Assembly (NCBI RefSeq): GCF_900115505.1
Contig: NZ_FOWQ01000004.1
Coordinates: 366,250 to 430,249, forward strand
DNA from: Geodermatophilus dictyosporus
GTDB taxonomy: Bacteria; Actinomycetota; Actinomycetes; Mycobacteriales; Geodermatophilaceae
Reading direction: 5' to 3'
Length of the DNA: 64,000 nt
Shown here: positions 22,413-32,547 of the stretch, one piece after another
Layout: each line of letters opens with the position of its first letter
Numbering within the stretch: position 1 is the first letter of the stretch
Position numbers and translations under genes: made by a program
Notes under the pieces: model-generated
The model's database searches: none
What the model saw: the letters and a program-made list of their open reading frames with translations, nothing else
Told to the model about the DNA's origin: nothing

Positions 22413-23018
22413 TTGCCCGAAGCACCCGAACCACCCGCCACGGCGCGCCTGACGGTGCTGTCCGGTCCCTCCGGGGTCGGCAAGGGCACCGTCGTCGCCG
22501 AGGTCCGCCGCCGGCACCCCGAGGTGTGGGTGTCGGTGTCGGTCACCACCCGGGCCCGCCGGCCCGGCGAGGTCGACGGGGTGCACTACCACTTCCTCAC
22601 CGGCGCCGAGTTCGACCGGCTCGTCGCCGAGGACGGCCTGCTGGAGTGGGCCGAGTACGCGGGCAACCGCTACGGCACGCCGGAGGCCCCGGTGCGCGAG
22701 CGACTCGCCACCGGGGCGCCGGCCCTGCTGGAGATCGAGCTGCAGGGCGCGCGCCAGGTGCGGGCCCGCGCCCCGGAGGCGCAGCTGGTCTTCCTGGCGC
22801 CGCCGTCGTGGGCCGAGCTGGTCAGCCGGCTGGCCGGCCGCGGCTCCGAGCCGCCGGCGGTCCAGGAGCGCCGGCTGGCCATCGCACAGGCCGAGCTGGA
22901 CGCCGCCGGGGAGTTCGACGCCGTGGTGGTCAACGACGACGTCACCCGGGCCGCCGACGAGTTGGTAGGCTTGCTGACTGCGCCGTCGTCCGGGAGGTCG
23001 GTCGGCGCCTCCGAGTGA
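22413..23018 (+). CDS. gmk: Guanylate kinase
   Basis: Phosphorylates GMP to GDP. The P-loop GPSGVGKGT is near residues 18-26, [19 protein letters not shown] binds GMP, and [12 protein letters not shown] follows. The length is 201 residues. TTG 22413 gives a short proline-rich lead-in ([12 protein letters not shown]) before the kinase fold; no other start fits as well. Position between mIHF and rpoZ is conserved. Confidence 0.95.
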   Translation: MPEAPEPPATARLTVLSGPSGVGKGTVVAEVRRRHPEVWVSVSVTTRARRPGEVDGVHYHFLTGAEFDRLVAEDGLLEWAEYAGNRYGTPEAPVRERLATGAPALLEIELQGARQVRARAPEAQLVFLAPPSWAELVSRLAGRGSEPPAVQERRLAIAQAELDAAGEFDAVVVNDDVTRAADELVGLLTAPSSGRSVGASE

Positions 23019-23071
23019 GCGGCCGCCGAGGCCCCTCACTCCCGCCGATCGAACGAGGAGCACGCCCGCCC

Positions 23072-23335
23072 GTGTCCGGAGTCGCACCCGCCCCCGAGGG
23101 CATCACCAACCCGCCGATCGACGAGCTGCTCGAGCGCACCAGCAGCAAGTACGGGCTGGTGATCTTCGCCGCGAAGCGCGCGCGGCAGATCAACGCCTAC
23201 TACAGCCAGCTCTCCGAGGGCCTGCTGGAGTACGTCGGCCCCCTGGTCGACACCGCCCCGCAGGAGAAGCCGCTCTCCATCGCGCTGCGCGAGATCAACG
23301 AGGGCCTGCTCACCCACACCGCCGGCGAGAACTGA
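23072..23335 (+). CDS. rpoZ: RNA polymerase omega subunit
   Basis: Small subunit that helps assemble RNA polymerase through the beta' subunit. [31 protein letters not shown] contains the typical omega motif with [23 protein letters not shown] closes the protein, as in other actinobacterial omega subunits. The length is 87 residues. GTG 23072 is 11 nt after a GAGGAG site. A strong terminator begins at the next base after the stop. Confidence 0.95.
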   Translation: MSGVAPAPEGITNPPIDELLERTSSKYGLVIFAAKRARQINAYYSQLSEGLLEYVGPLVDTAPQEKPLSIALREINEGLLTHTAGEN

Positions 23336-23400
23336 GGAAGGACCCCCTCGCCCCCCACGCCTCGCACGCTCGGCGCGGGGCCCTGCGAGGGGGCCCTTCC
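23336..23400. terminator. Long inverted-repeat terminator element A after rpoZ
   Basis: GGAAGGACCCCCTCG (23336-23350) pairs with CGAGGGGGCCCTTCC (23386-23400), 14 of 15 bases, with an inner GC-rich segment. It starts directly after the rpoZ stop. Its right half ends in CCCTGC-GAGGGGGCCC, a motif shared with elements at 28691, 36332, 37289 and, as a half copy, 45641. Confidence 0.85.
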
Positions 23401-23412
23401 AGTCCCTCATGA

Positions 23413-23447
23413 CCGACGCCCCCGGTACTCGGTACCGGGGGCGTCGG
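23413..23447. terminator. Perfect 16-bp hairpin upstream of coaBC
   Basis: CCGACGCCCCCGGTAC (23413-23428) and GTACCGGGGGCGTCGG (23432-23447) are perfect complements around a 3-nt loop. It lies 12 nt after the preceding terminator and 23 nt before the coaBC start. It may be a second terminator or a block on read-through into coaBC. A -10-like GAGGAT and the ATG follow it. Confidence 0.7.
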
Positions 23448-23470
23448 CGCGTCTGCGGGAGGATGAGGGC

Positions 23471-24700
23471 ATGAGCCGGATCGTGCTGGGTGTCGCCGGC
23501 GGCGTCGCCGCGTACAAGGCCGCGCTGCTGCTGCGCGCGCTGACCGAGGCCGGGCACGACGTGCGCGTCGTCCCCACGCCGGGCGCGCTGAACTTCGTCG
23601 GCGCGGCCACCTTCGAGGCGCTGTCGGGCAACCCGGTGACCACCGACGTGTGGTCCGACGTCCCCGAGGTCGCCCACGTCCGGATCGGGCAGAGCGCCGA
23701 CCTCGTCGTCGTCGCCCCGGCCACCGCCGACCTGCTCGCCCGCGCCGCCGCCGGCCGCGCCGACGACCTGCTCACCGCCACCCTGCTCACCGCGCACTGC
23801 CCGGTCGTGTTCGTGCCGGCCATGCACACCGAGATGTGGCTGCACCCGGCCACCCAGGACAACGTCGCCACGCTGCGCCGCCGCGGCTCGATCGTGCTGC
23901 CGCCCGCCGTCGGCCGGCTCACCGGTCCCGACTCCGGACCCGGCCGGCTGCCCGAGCCCGCCGACGTCGCCGCGCTGGCCCAGGTGGCGCTGGCCTCCGG
24001 GGCGGGCGTGCTGCGCGCCGACCTCACCGGCCGCCGCGTCGTCGTCAGCGCCGGCGGCACCCGCGAGCCGCTGGACCCGGTGCGCTACCTGGGCAACCGC
24101 TCCTCGGGGCGGCAGGGCTTCGCGCTGGCCCGGGTGGCGGCCGCCCGGGGTGCCGAGGTGACCCTGGTCGCCGCCAACGTCGACCTGCCCGCGCCCTTCG
24201 GCGTCCGGGTGGTGCCGGTCGGGACGGCGGAGGAGCTGCGCGCGGCGGTGCTCGCCGAGGCTGGGTCGGGCGGGGGAGTGACAGCCGACGTCGTGGTGAT
24301 GGCTGCCGCCGTCGCCGACTTCCGGCCCGCCACCGTCGCGGCCACCAAGCTGAAGAAGAAGGACGACCCCTCCGAGGTCCCCGTCGTGTCGCTGGTGCGC
24401 AACCCCGACGTGCTGGCCGAGCTGGTCACCAAGCGCGCGCCCGGCCAGCTGGTGGTCGGCTTCGCCGCCGAGACCGGTGACGAGGCCGGTGACGTGCTCG
24501 CCCACGCCCGCGCCAAGCTGGCCCGCAAGGGGTGCGACCTGCTGGTGGTCAACGACGTCTCCGGCGGCGGGGTGTTCGGCCGGCCGGACAACGCCGCGGT
24601 GGTGCTGGCCGCCGACGGCTCGGCCACGGAGGTCCCGCACGGGACCAAGGACGCCGTCGCCGCCGGCGTCTGGCAGACCGTCCTGCCGCGGCTGGCCTGA
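23471..24700 (+). CDS. coaBC: Bifunctional phosphopantothenoylcysteine decarboxylase / ligase
   Basis: Two consecutive steps of coenzyme A synthesis. The N-terminal flavoprotein CoaC domain (about 1-175) starts with [15 protein letters not shown] and has the decarboxylase motif PAMHTEMW. The C-terminal CoaB domain (about 190-405) has [21 protein letters not shown], the AAAVADFRP motif and a lysine-rich KLKKK. The length of 409 residues is normal. GAGGAT lies 6 nt before ATG 23471, which suggests a leaderless or very short-leader mRNA. Confidence 0.96.
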   Translation: MSRIVLGVAGGVAAYKAALLLRALTEAGHDVRVVPTPGALNFVGAATFEALSGNPVTTDVWSDVPEVAHVRIGQSADLVVVAPATADLLARAAAGRADDLLTATLLTAHCPVVFVPAMHTEMWLHPATQDNVATLRRRGSIVLPPAVGRLTGPDSGPGRLPEPADVAALAQVALASGAGVLRADLTGRRVVVSAGGTREPLDPVRYLGNRSSGRQGFALARVAAARGAEVTLVAANVDLPAPFGVRVVPVGTAEELRAAVLAEAGSGGGVTADVVVMAAAVADFRPATVAATKLKKKDDPSEVPVVSLVRNPDVLAELVTKRAPGQLVVGFAAETGDEAGDVLAHARAKLARKGCDLLVVNDVSGGGVFGRPDNAAVVLAADGSATEVPHGTKDAVAAGVWQTVLPRLA

Positions 24701-24706
24701 CCCCGT

Positions 24707-24733
24707 CCGGTGCCGGCCGCCGGGCGGCGCCGG
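24707..24733. terminator. Hairpin after coaBC
   Basis: CCGGTGCCG (24707-24715) pairs with CGGCGCCGG (24725-24733) with one mismatch, 6 nt after the coaBC stop. A possible metK -10 box TAACGT (24734-24739) starts right behind it. A second GC palindrome pair, GGCGCGCC at 24748-24755 and 24758-24765, sits in the metK leader. Confidence 0.45.
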
Positions 24734-24796
24734 TAACGTGACCCGACGGCGCGCCCCGGCGCGCCAGACCTCGTCACCGAAGCAGGGAGATCCCGA

Positions 24797-25993
<1,197 letters not shown>

Positions 25994-26011
25994 CGCGTCC
26001 CTCGGGCGCTC

Positions 26012-26647
26012 GTGCCCCACGCCACCGCGCTTCCCGATCTCGCCCTGCACGGCGTCCGGGTGCTGGGCTTCCCGACGACGGCCCGCGTCGCCGGCCGCTA
26101 CGGCCTCGACCGGGACGCCGTCGAGGAGGCACTGCTCGACGCCGAGGCCCGCGGCTGGGTGCGCCGGCTCGCCTTCGGCGGCAGCGAGGGGTGGTCGCTG
26201 CTCGACGCCGGCCGGGCGGAGGGCGAGCGCCGGCTCGCCGCCGAGCTCGACGCGCTGGGCGCCCGGGACGCGGTGGCCGGCGTGCACGGCCGCTTCCGGC
26301 CGCTCAACCGCCGGTTCGGTGCCGCCTGCACCGACTGGCAGGTGCGCCCGACCCGGCTCGACCCGATGGCCTTCAACGACCACACCGACTGGCGGTGGGA
26401 CGAGCGGGTGCTGCGCACGCTGCGGTCGGCCGGGGCGGAGTTCACCGGGCTCTGCGCCGAGCTGAGCGCGCTGCTGGGCCGCTTCGGCGGCTACGCCGGC
26501 CTGTACGCCGCGGCGCTGCGGCGCGTGGACGCGGGCGAGCGCGGCTGGGTCGACGGGCACGACCGCGACTCGCTGCACCTTGTCTGGATCCAGTTCCACG
26601 AGGACCTGCTGGCCACCCTCGGCATCGAGCGCGGCACCGACGCCTGA
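26012..26647 (+). CDS. Winged-helix DNA-binding domain protein, function unknown
   Basis: The first ~70 residues look like a MarR/GntR-type winged helix: RVAGRYGLDRDAVEEALLDAEARGWVRRL followed by a wing-like strand. The rest is helical, with WRWDERVLRTLRSAGAEFTGLCAELS and HDRDSLHLVWIQFHEDLLATLG, and may bind a ligand or dimerise. The length is 211 residues. It sits between metK and priA, 18 nt after metK, and may be co-transcribed with it. No specific family name was recognised. Confidence 0.7.
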   Translation: MPHATALPDLALHGVRVLGFPTTARVAGRYGLDRDAVEEALLDAEARGWVRRLAFGGSEGWSLLDAGRAEGERRLAAELDALGARDAVAGVHGRFRPLNRRFGAACTDWQVRPTRLDPMAFNDHTDWRWDERVLRTLRSAGAEFTGLCAELSALLGRFGGYAGLYAAALRRVDAGERGWVDGHDRDSLHLVWIQFHEDLLATLGIERGTDA

Positions 26648-26675
26648 GTGCCCCGTCGGTGTCGGAGCCGGTGGG

Positions 26676-26681
26676 TAGCGT
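26676..26681 (+). promoter_or_regulatory. Candidate -10 box of a leaderless priA mRNA
   Basis: TAGCGT lies 8 nt before GTG 26690, and no Shine-Dalgarno is present. The spacing puts the transcription start at or next to the start codon. Confidence 0.5.
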
Positions 26682-26689
26682 GCGACCAC

Positions 26690-28681
26690 GTGCCCACCGA
26701 CCCCGCCGTCCCCGCGCCCGAGGGGGCGCCGCGGGTGGCGCGGGTCGTCGTCGACGTGCCGCTGGCGCACCTGGACCGGCCCTTCGACTACGCGGTCCCC
26801 GACGAGCTGGCCGGGCAGGTGCGGGCCGGCTGCCGGGTGCGGGTGCGCTTCGCCGGCCAGCTGGTGGACGGCGTCGTGCTCGAGCTGGCCGAGGCGAGCG
26901 ACTCCGGGCGGAAGCTCGCGCCGCTGGCCAAGCTGGTCTCGCCCGAGCCGGTGCTCACCCCGGAGGTGGCCGCGCTGGCCCGCTCGGTGGCGCAGCGCTG
27001 GGCCGGCACCCTGACCGACGTGCTGCGGCTGGCCATCCCGCCGCGCCGGGCCGCCGCCGAGAAGCGCCCGCCGGGGGAGGCCCCGCCGCCACCGGCGCCC
27101 CCGGACCCGGCCGGCTTCGCCCGCTACCCGGCCGGGCCCTCCCTGCTGGCCGCCGTCGCCGGGGGGCGCCCGGCCCGCGCGGTGTGGACGGCGCTGCCCG
27201 GCGAGGACTGGCCGGCCCGCCTGGCGGAGCTGTGCCAGGCCGCCCTGTCCGGCGGGCGCGGCGCGCTCGTCGTCGTCCCCGACGGCCGCGACCTCGACCG
27301 GCTGGAGGCCGCGGCCACCGCCTCGCTGCCGGCGGGCTCCTTCGTCGTGCTGCGCGCCGACGCCGCCCCCGACGCGCGGTACCGGCGCTTCCTCGACGCC
27401 GCCCGCGGCAGCGCCCGGGTGGTGCTCGGCACCCGCGCCGCGGTGTTCGCGCCGGTCGCCGACCTGGGCCTGGTGGCCGTCTGGGACGACGGCGACGACC
27501 TGCACGCCGAGCCCCGCGCCCCCTACGCGCACGCCCGCGACGTGCTCCTGCACCGCGCCCACCTGGCCTCGTGCGCCGCCGTCGTCGCGGCCACCGCGCG
27601 GACCGCCGAGGCGCAGCTGCTCGTCGACAGCGGCTGGGCGCACGAGCTGGCCGCCGACCGGGCCACCCTCCGCGCCGCCGCGCCCCGCGTGCAGGCCCTC
27701 GGCGAGGACTCCGAGCTCGCCCGCGACCCCGCCGCGCGCACCGCCCGGCTGCCGAGCCTCGCCCACCGGGTCGCCCGGGCGACGCTGGCCGAGGGCGCGC
27801 CGGTGCTCGTGCAGGTGCCCCGCGCCGGCTACGCCCCCGGGCTGTCCTGCGACCGCTGCCGCGCCCCGGCCCGGTGCGCGGTGTGCCGGGGTCCCCTCGG
27901 CATCTCCCCGGCGCCGGGGCCGGGCGGGTCCCGGGTGCCGGCCTGCCGCTGGTGCGCCCGCCCGGCGGCCACCTTCGACTGCCCGCACTGCCACGGGACC
28001 AAGCTGCGCGCCTCCGTGGTCGGTGCGGCCCGCACCGCCGAGGAGCTGGGCCGGGCGTTCCCCGGCGCGCCGGTGCGGGTGTCGGGGCGGACGTCGGGCG
28101 TGCTGCCGTCGGTGCCGGCCGGGCCGTCGCTGGTGGTGGCCACCCCGGGCGCGGAGCCGGTCGCCGAGGGGGGCTACGGCGCGGCACTGCTGCTCGACTC
28201 GTGGGCGCTGCTGGGCCGGGCGGACCTGCGGGCGGGGGAGGAGACGCTGCGCCGCTGGGCCAACGCCGCGACGCTGGTCCGCCCGCACGGCTCGGTGGTC
28301 GTCGCCGCCGACGCCGCCCACCCCGTCGTCCAGGCGCTGGTGCGCTGGGACCCGGGTTGGCTGGCCGAGCGCGAGCTCGCCGACCGACGGGCGCTGGGCT
28401 TCCCGCCGGCCACCCGGATGGCGGCGCTGTCGGGCTCGCCGGCGGCGCTGGCGGAGTTCCTGGCGGCCGCCCGGCTGCCGGCCGGCGCCGACCTGCTCGG
28501 CCCCGTGCCCGAACCGGCGCGACCCGGCCAGGAGGGCGAGCGGGAGCGCTACCTCGTGCGGGTGCCGCGCGGCGAGGGCCTGGCGCTGGCCACCGCGCTG
28601 GCCGAGGTGCAGGGCGTGCGCAGCGCGCGGAAGGCGAGCGAGCACGTGCGCGTCCAGCTCGACCCCCTCGAGCTCGTCTGA
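26690..28681 (+). CDS. priA: Primosomal protein N' (PriA), ATPase motifs degenerate
   Basis: Replication-restart protein. The N-terminal DNA-binding domain (RVVVDVPLAHLDRPFDYAVPDEL) and the paired zinc-binding cysteine clusters (CDRCRAPARCAVC and CRWCARPAATFDCPHC) are present. The Walker A segment expected near residue 170 is missing, and the DEEH box is replaced by WDDGDDLH. This loss is known for actinobacterial PriA, which is thought not to be an active helicase. GTG 26690 (663 residues) is preferred because the family starts there and a -10 box sits 8 nt upstream. A longer frame begins at 26648. Confidence 0.92.
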   Translation: MPTDPAVPAPEGAPRVARVVVDVPLAHLDRPFDYAVPDELAGQVRAGCRVRVRFAGQLVDGVVLELAEASDSGRKLAPLAKLVSPEPVLTPEVAALARSVAQRWAGTLTDVLRLAIPPRRAAAEKRPPGEAPPPPAPPDPAGFARYPAGPSLLAAVAGGRPARAVWTALPGEDWPARLAELCQAALSGGRGALVVVPDGRDLDRLEAAATASLPAGSFVVLRADAAPDARYRRFLDAARGSARVVLGTRAAVFAPVADLGLVAVWDDGDDLHAEPRAPYAHARDVLLHRAHLASCAAVVAATARTAEAQLLVDSGWAHELAADRATLRAAAPRVQALGEDSELARDPAARTARLPSLAHRVARATLAEGAPVLVQVPRAGYAPGLSCDRCRAPARCAVCRGPLGISPAPGPGGSRVPACRWCARPAATFDCPHCHGTKLRASVVGAARTAEELGRAFPGAPVRVSGRTSGVLPSVPAGPSLVVATPGAEPVAEGGYGAALLLDSWALLGRADLRAGEETLRRWANAATLVRPHGSVVVAADAAHPVVQALVRWDPGWLAERELADRRALGFPPATRMAALSGSPAALAEFLAAARLPAGADLLGPVPEPARPGQEGERERYLVRVPRGEGLALATALAEVQGVRSARKASEHVRVQLDPLELV

Positions 28682-28690
28682 CGACGGACC

Positions 28691-28736
28691 CCCGCCGCTC
28701 GCAGGCTCGCGGCGGGCCCCTGCAGGAGGGCCACAT
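28691..28736. terminator. Inverted-repeat element C after priA
   Basis: CCCGCCGC (28691-28698) and GCGGCGGG (28709-28716) form a perfect stem 10 nt after the priA stop. It is followed by CCCCTGCAGGAGGGCCAC, which resembles the right half of the element after rpoZ. The def -10 box begins at its end. Confidence 0.65.
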
Positions 28737-28741
28737 ACGCT
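28736..28741 (+). promoter_or_regulatory. Candidate -10 box of a leaderless def mRNA
   Basis: TACGCT lies 6 nt before GTG 28748 and no Shine-Dalgarno precedes the start. Confidence 0.5.
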
Positions 28742-28747
28742 GGGCGG

Positions 28748-29281
28748 GTGAGCGTCACCCCCATCCGGCTGCTCGGCGACCCGGTGCTGCGCACCCCCGC
28801 CGCCCCCGTCGTCGACTTCGACGCCGAGCTGCGCCGGCTGGTCGCCGACCTGACCGAGACGATGCACGCCGCCGGCGGGGCCGGACTGGCCGCCCCGCAG
28901 ATCGGCGTCGGGCTCCGGGTGTTCACCTGGTACGTCGACGGCGAGGTCGGCCACCTGGTCAACCCGTCGGTCGACCTCGTCGGCGAGGAGACCGAGGAGG
29001 CGCCCGAGGGCTGCCTGTCCATCCCGGGCTACCGCTTCGACTGCCGCCGCCACCTGCACGTCGTCGCCACCGGCTGGGACCAGCACGGTGACCCGCTCCG
29101 GGTCGAGGGCTCGCACCTGCTCGCCCGCGCGGTGCAGCACGAGGTCGACCACCTCGACGGCGTCCTCTTCGTCGACCGGCTCGACCCGGGGGCCAGGGCC
29201 GCGGCGCTGGCCGAGCTGGCCGGGGCCGACTGGACCGGCATGGGCGCCTGGGTCCCGCGCGTGGAGGTGAGCCCCCACTGA
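28748..29281 (+). CDS. def: Peptide deformylase
   Basis: Removes the N-formyl group from nascent proteins. All three motifs are seen: [10 protein letters not shown] (motif 1), EGCLS (motif 2) and HEVDHLDG (motif 3), with the metal ligands Cys, His and His. The length of 177 residues is normal. Its TGA is the CTGA junction at which fmt appears to start, so the pair is likely translated together. Confidence 0.96.
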   Translation: MSVTPIRLLGDPVLRTPAAPVVDFDAELRRLVADLTETMHAAGGAGLAAPQIGVGLRVFTWYVDGEVGHLVNPSVDLVGEETEEAPEGCLSIPGYRFDCRRHLHVVATGWDQHGDPLRVEGSHLLARAVQHEVDHLDGVLFVDRLDPGARAAALAELAGADWTGMGAWVPRVEVSPH

Positions 29282-30207
29282 GGCTCCTGTTCGCCGGGAC
29301 GCCGGAGGCCGCCGTCCCCTCGCTGGAGGCGCTGCTGTCCTCCGGCCACGAGGTGGCCGCCGTCCTCACCCGGCCCGACGCCCGCTCCGGCCGCGGCCGG
29401 AGGGTGAGCCGCTCGCCGGTCGCCGAGCGTGCCGACGCCGCCGGGGTCCCGGTCCTGCGGCCCCGCTCGCCGCGCGAGCCGGCGTTCCTGGAGCAGCTCG
29501 CCGGCCTCGCCGTGGACTGCGCGCCGGTGGTCGCCTACGGCGCGCTCGTCCCGCCGGCCGCGCTCGACCTGCCCGTCCACGGCTGGGTCAACCTGCACTT
29601 CTCGCTGCTGCCGGCCTGGCGCGGTGCCGCGCCGGTGCAGCACGCGGTCATGGCCGGTGACGAGGTCACCGGCGCCTGCACCTTCCGGCTCGAACAGGGA
29701 CTGGACACCGGTCCGGTCTTCGGTGTCGTCACCGAGCCGATCGGCCCGCGCGACACCGCGGGCGACCTGCTCGGCCGGCTCGCCGTCAGCGGCGCCCGGC
29801 TGCTGGTGGCCACCCTCGACGGCATCGCCGACGGCACGCTGGTCCCGCAGCCGCAGCCCGCCGAGGGCGTCAGCCTCGCGCCGCGGATCGAGACCGCCGA
29901 CGCGCGGGTGGACTGGGCCCTGCCGGCCCACGTCGTCGACCGCCGGGTGCGCGGCGTGACCCCCGCGCCGGGCGCGTGGACCACCTGGCGCGGCGAGCGG
30001 TTCCGCCTGGGCCCGGTCGAGCCGCTGCCGACGTCCCCGGGCCTGGAGCCCGGCGAGGTGTCGGTGGGCCCGACCGGGGTCGTCGTGGGCACCGGCCGCA
30101 GCTCGGTGCGGCTCGGCGAGGTGCAGCCGGCCGGCAAGCGCGCGCACCCGGCCGCCGACTGGGCGCGGGGCGCCCGCCCGGGGCCCGGCGAGCGGTTCGG
30201 GGCATGA
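29278..30207 (+). CDS. fmt: Methionyl-tRNA formyltransferase, probable CTG start
   Basis: Formylates initiator Met-tRNA. The Rossmann start [19 protein letters not shown] follows CTG 29278, which shares CTGA with the def stop. The first ATG/GTG/TTG-type start in frame is GTG 29353, which would delete this essential first strand. The CTG start gives 309 residues, the usual family length. The formyl-THF site [18 protein letters not shown] holds the catalytic Asn and His, and the Asp is in EQGLDTGP. The C-terminal OB-like tRNA-binding domain starts near residue 210. The stop overlaps rsmB (ATGA). Confidence 0.94.
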   Translation: MRLLFAGTPEAAVPSLEALLSSGHEVAAVLTRPDARSGRGRRVSRSPVAERADAAGVPVLRPRSPREPAFLEQLAGLAVDCAPVVAYGALVPPAALDLPVHGWVNLHFSLLPAWRGAAPVQHAVMAGDEVTGACTFRLEQGLDTGPVFGVVTEPIGPRDTAGDLLGRLAVSGARLLVATLDGIADGTLVPQPQPAEGVSLAPRIETADARVDWALPAHVVDRRVRGVTPAPGAWTTWRGERFRLGPVEPLPTSPGLEPGEVSVGPTGVVVGTGRSSVRLGEVQPAGKRAHPAADWARGARPGPGERFGA

Positions 30208-31598
30208 GCGGCCCGCCCCGGCGCCCCGCCGGTCCGCGCGGGGGACGGCGGGACCGCCGCCCGCCCCGCCGCGCACCCCTCGACGGCGCCCGGCTGACCG
30301 CCTACGACGTGCTCGACGGCGTCTCCGCGCGGGAGGCCTACGCCAACCTGCTGCTGCCGCAACTGCTGCGCGAGCGCGACCTCGAGCCGCGCGACGCCGC
30401 CTTCGCCACCCAGCTGGCCTACGGGGCGCTGCGCGCGCAGGGCACCCTCGACGCGGTCCTCGCCACGCTGGTCGACCGGCCGCTGGCCGACCTCGACCGC
30501 CGGCTGCTCGACCTGCTGCGGCTGGGCACCTACCAGCTGCTCGACCTGCGGGTGCCCGCGCACGCCGCCGTCGCCACCACCGTCGACCTCGCCCGCGCCA
30601 TCGTCGGACCCGGCCCCTCGGGCCTGGCCAACGCCGTGCTGCGCAAGGTGGCCGCCGGCGGCGACCGCGCCGCCTGGCTGGCGCAGCTGGGCGCCGACGG
30701 CGACCGGCGGCTGGCCCTGGCCACCGACCACCCCGAGTGGATCGTGGCCGCCTGGCGCGAGGCCCTCGGCGGGGACGCCGAGCTCGAGGCGGCGCTGCTC
30801 GCCGACGACGCCGCCCCCGAGGTGCACCTGGTGGCCCGGCACGTGGACCGCGACGCGCTGGCCGAGGAGTCCGGTGGGACGCCCGGGCCGTGGTCGCCGT
30901 ACGCGGTCCGCCTCGGCGGCGGCGACCCGGGGCGGCTGCCGTCGGTGCGCTCGGGCGCGGCCGCGGTGCAGGACGAGGGCAGCCAGCTCGCCGCGCTGCT
31001 GCTCACCCGGGCGCCGCTGGAGGGCCCCGACGGGCGCTGGCTCGACGTGTGCGCCGGCCCCGGCGGCAAGGCGGGGCTGCTGGCCGCCGTCCGCCCGGCC
31101 GGGGTGCACCTGACCGCCGCCGACCGCGCGCCGCACCGCGCCGAGCTGGTCCGCGGCGCGCTGGCCGGCGAGGACGACGTCGAGGTGGTGGTGGCCGACG
31201 GCCGTGAGCCGCCGTGGGCGCCCGGCTCGTTCGACCGCGTGCTGCTCGACGCGCCGTGCACCGGGCTGGGGGCGCTGCGCCGCCGTCCCGAGGTGCGCTG
31301 GCGGCGGGGGCCGGACGACGTCGGCCCGCTGGTGGACCTGCAGACGGCGCTGCTGGACTCGGCGCTGGCCTCGGTGCGGCCCGGCGGCGTGGTGGCCTAC
31401 GTGACGTGCTCGCCGCACGCCGCCGAGACGGTCGCCGTCGCCGACGCCGCGGCCGCCCGGGACGACGTCGAGGTGCTGCCCGTGGTGCCGCTGCTCGACG
31501 GCGTGCCGGGGGTCGGGCGGGGGTCCTACGGGCAGCTGTGGCCGCACCGGCACGGCACCGACGCCATGTTCCTGGCCCTGCTGCGCCGCACCCGCTGA
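30204..31598 (+). CDS. rsmB: 16S rRNA (cytosine-967-C5) methyltransferase-like RsmB
   Basis: SAM-dependent m5C methyltransferase of 16S rRNA. A basic N-terminal tail (first ~28 residues) leads into a NusB-like RNA-binding domain (about 30-170). The catalytic domain has SAM motif [13 protein letters not shown], motif [21 protein letters not shown] and motif [11 protein letters not shown], which supply the two catalytic cysteines. The length is 464 residues. ATG 30204 overlaps fmt. It ends the def-fmt-rsmB set. Confidence 0.93.
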   Translation: MSGPPRRPAGPRGGRRDRRPPRRAPLDGARLTAYDVLDGVSAREAYANLLLPQLLRERDLEPRDAAFATQLAYGALRAQGTLDAVLATLVDRPLADLDRRLLDLLRLGTYQLLDLRVPAHAAVATTVDLARAIVGPGPSGLANAVLRKVAAGGDRAAWLAQLGADGDRRLALATDHPEWIVAAWREALGGDAELEAALLADDAAPEVHLVARHVDRDALAEESGGTPGPWSPYAVRLGGGDPGRLPSVRSGAAAVQDEGSQLAALLLTRAPLEGPDGRWLDVCAGPGGKAGLLAAVRPAGVHLTAADRAPHRAELVRGALAGEDDVEVVVADGREPPWAPGSFDRVLLDAPCTGLGALRRRPEVRWRRGPDDVGPLVDLQTALLDSALASVRPGGVVAYVTCSPHAAETVAVADAAAARDDVEVLPVVPLLDGVPGVGRGSYGQLWPHRHGTDAMFLALLRRTR

Positions 31599-31619
31599 CC
31601 GGCCCCGCGTGCCCGCTGC

Positions 31620-31761
31620 CGACCTGTGGTCGCCTGCAGGCGGCTGGGACCGCACCAGGTCGACACCCGGCGAGACGGTCGACGCAGCCGGTCGACGGAC
31701 GCCGTCCGCGGCGAGTGCACGCAGCGCGGACGCACGGCCGCACCATCCGCGCTGTGTGCAC
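31620..31761. repeat. Cluster of inverted repeats between rsmB and rpe
   Basis: CGACCTG (31620-31626) and CAGGTCG (31656-31662) flank the 10-bp palindrome GCCTGCAGGC. Three copies of GGTCGAC follow (31658, 31677, 31690). GTGCACGCAGCGCGGA (31715-31730) then pairs with TCCGCGCTGTGTGCAC (31746-31761) at 15 of 16 bases across a 15-nt loop. The gap has no supported gene. No FMN riboswitch motif was found despite the rib genes downstream. Confidence 0.6.
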
Positions 31762-31839
31762 ACGCCGCGCCGCACGAGGCCGAGGACCCGCCCGGCGACC
31801 GGCACCACCGTGGGTCCCGCCGCCCGACCGCGACCGGGA

Positions 31840-31864
31840 GGGGTGATCACCCCGCACCTAGACT
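31840..31864 (+). promoter_or_regulatory. Palindromic operator-like site and -10 box of rpe-rib transcript
   Basis: GGGGTGATCACCCC (31840-31853) is a perfect 14-bp palindrome. TAGACT (31859-31864) lies 5 nt further on and 8 nt before GTG 31873. A factor bound to the palindrome would cover the promoter region just upstream of the -10 box. The binding protein is unknown. Confidence 0.55.
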
Positions 31865-31872
31865 CGGGAGAC

Positions 31873-32547
31873 GTGCCCCGCGCCCCGATGATCGCCCCCA
31901 GCCTGCTCTCCGCGGACTTCGCCCGGCTGGCCGACGAGGTGGCCCGGGTCGCCGACGCCGACTGGCTGCACGTCGACGTCATGGACGCCCACTTCGTGCC
32001 CAACCTGACGCTGGGCCGGCCCGTCGTCGAGGCGATCCAGGCGGTCAGCCCGGTGCCGCTGGACTGCCACCTGATGATCGAGGCGCCCGAGCGGTGGGCC
32101 CCCGGCTACGCCGAGGTCGGCGCCCGCAACGTCACCGTGCACGCCGAGGCCTGCACCGGCGATCCCCGCGACGTCGCGCGCGACATCCGCGCCGCCGGGG
32201 CGCTGGCCGGCCTGGCGATCAAGCCGGGGACGCCGCTGGAGGACTACGAGGACGTCCTGCGTGACTTCGACACCCTGCTGGTCATGACCGTCGAGCCGGG
32301 CTTCGGCGGCCAGGCGTTCATGGCCGACGTGCTGCCCAAGGTCCGCCGCGCCCGCGAGCTGGTCGACACCGGCCACCTCCGGCTGCTGGTCGAGGTCGAC
32401 GGCGGCATCAACGCCGACACCGTCGAGCAGGCCGCCGCGGCCGGCGCCGACGTCTTCGTCGCGGGCTCGGCCGTCTACGGCGCCGACGACCCGGGCCGCG
32501 CGATCGCGGCGCTGCGCGCGCAGGCCGCGGCGGCGGCCGGAGCGTGA
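31873..32547 (+). CDS. rpe: Ribulose-phosphate 3-epimerase
   Basis: Interconverts ribulose 5-phosphate and xylulose 5-phosphate; ribulose 5-phosphate is also a riboflavin precursor, used by RibB downstream. [35 protein letters not shown] and [13 protein letters not shown] are family signatures carrying the metal ligands, and VDGGIN is present near the end. GTG 31873 gives 224 residues and has no Shine-Dalgarno, but a -10 box lies 8 nt upstream. The stop overlaps ribD (GTGA). Confidence 0.95.
   Translation: MPRAPMIAPSLLSADFARLADEVARVADADWLHVDVMDAHFVPNLTLGRPVVEAIQAVSPVPLDCHLMIEAPERWAPGYAEVGARNVTVHAEACTGDPRDVARDIRAAGALAGLAIKPGTPLEDYEDVLRDFDTLLVMTVEPGFGGQAFMADVLPKVRRARELVDTGHLRLLVEVDGGINADTVEQAAAAGADVFVAGSAVYGADDPGRAIAALRAQAAAAAGA

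Noticed and set aside
24701-24796. SAM riboswitch before metK
   Set aside because: The gap is short and shows only GC hairpins with none of the known SAM aptamer core sequences.
31599-31872. FMN riboswitch upstream of the rib genes
   Set aside because: The conserved FMN aptamer segments are not present. The gap has only inverted repeats.
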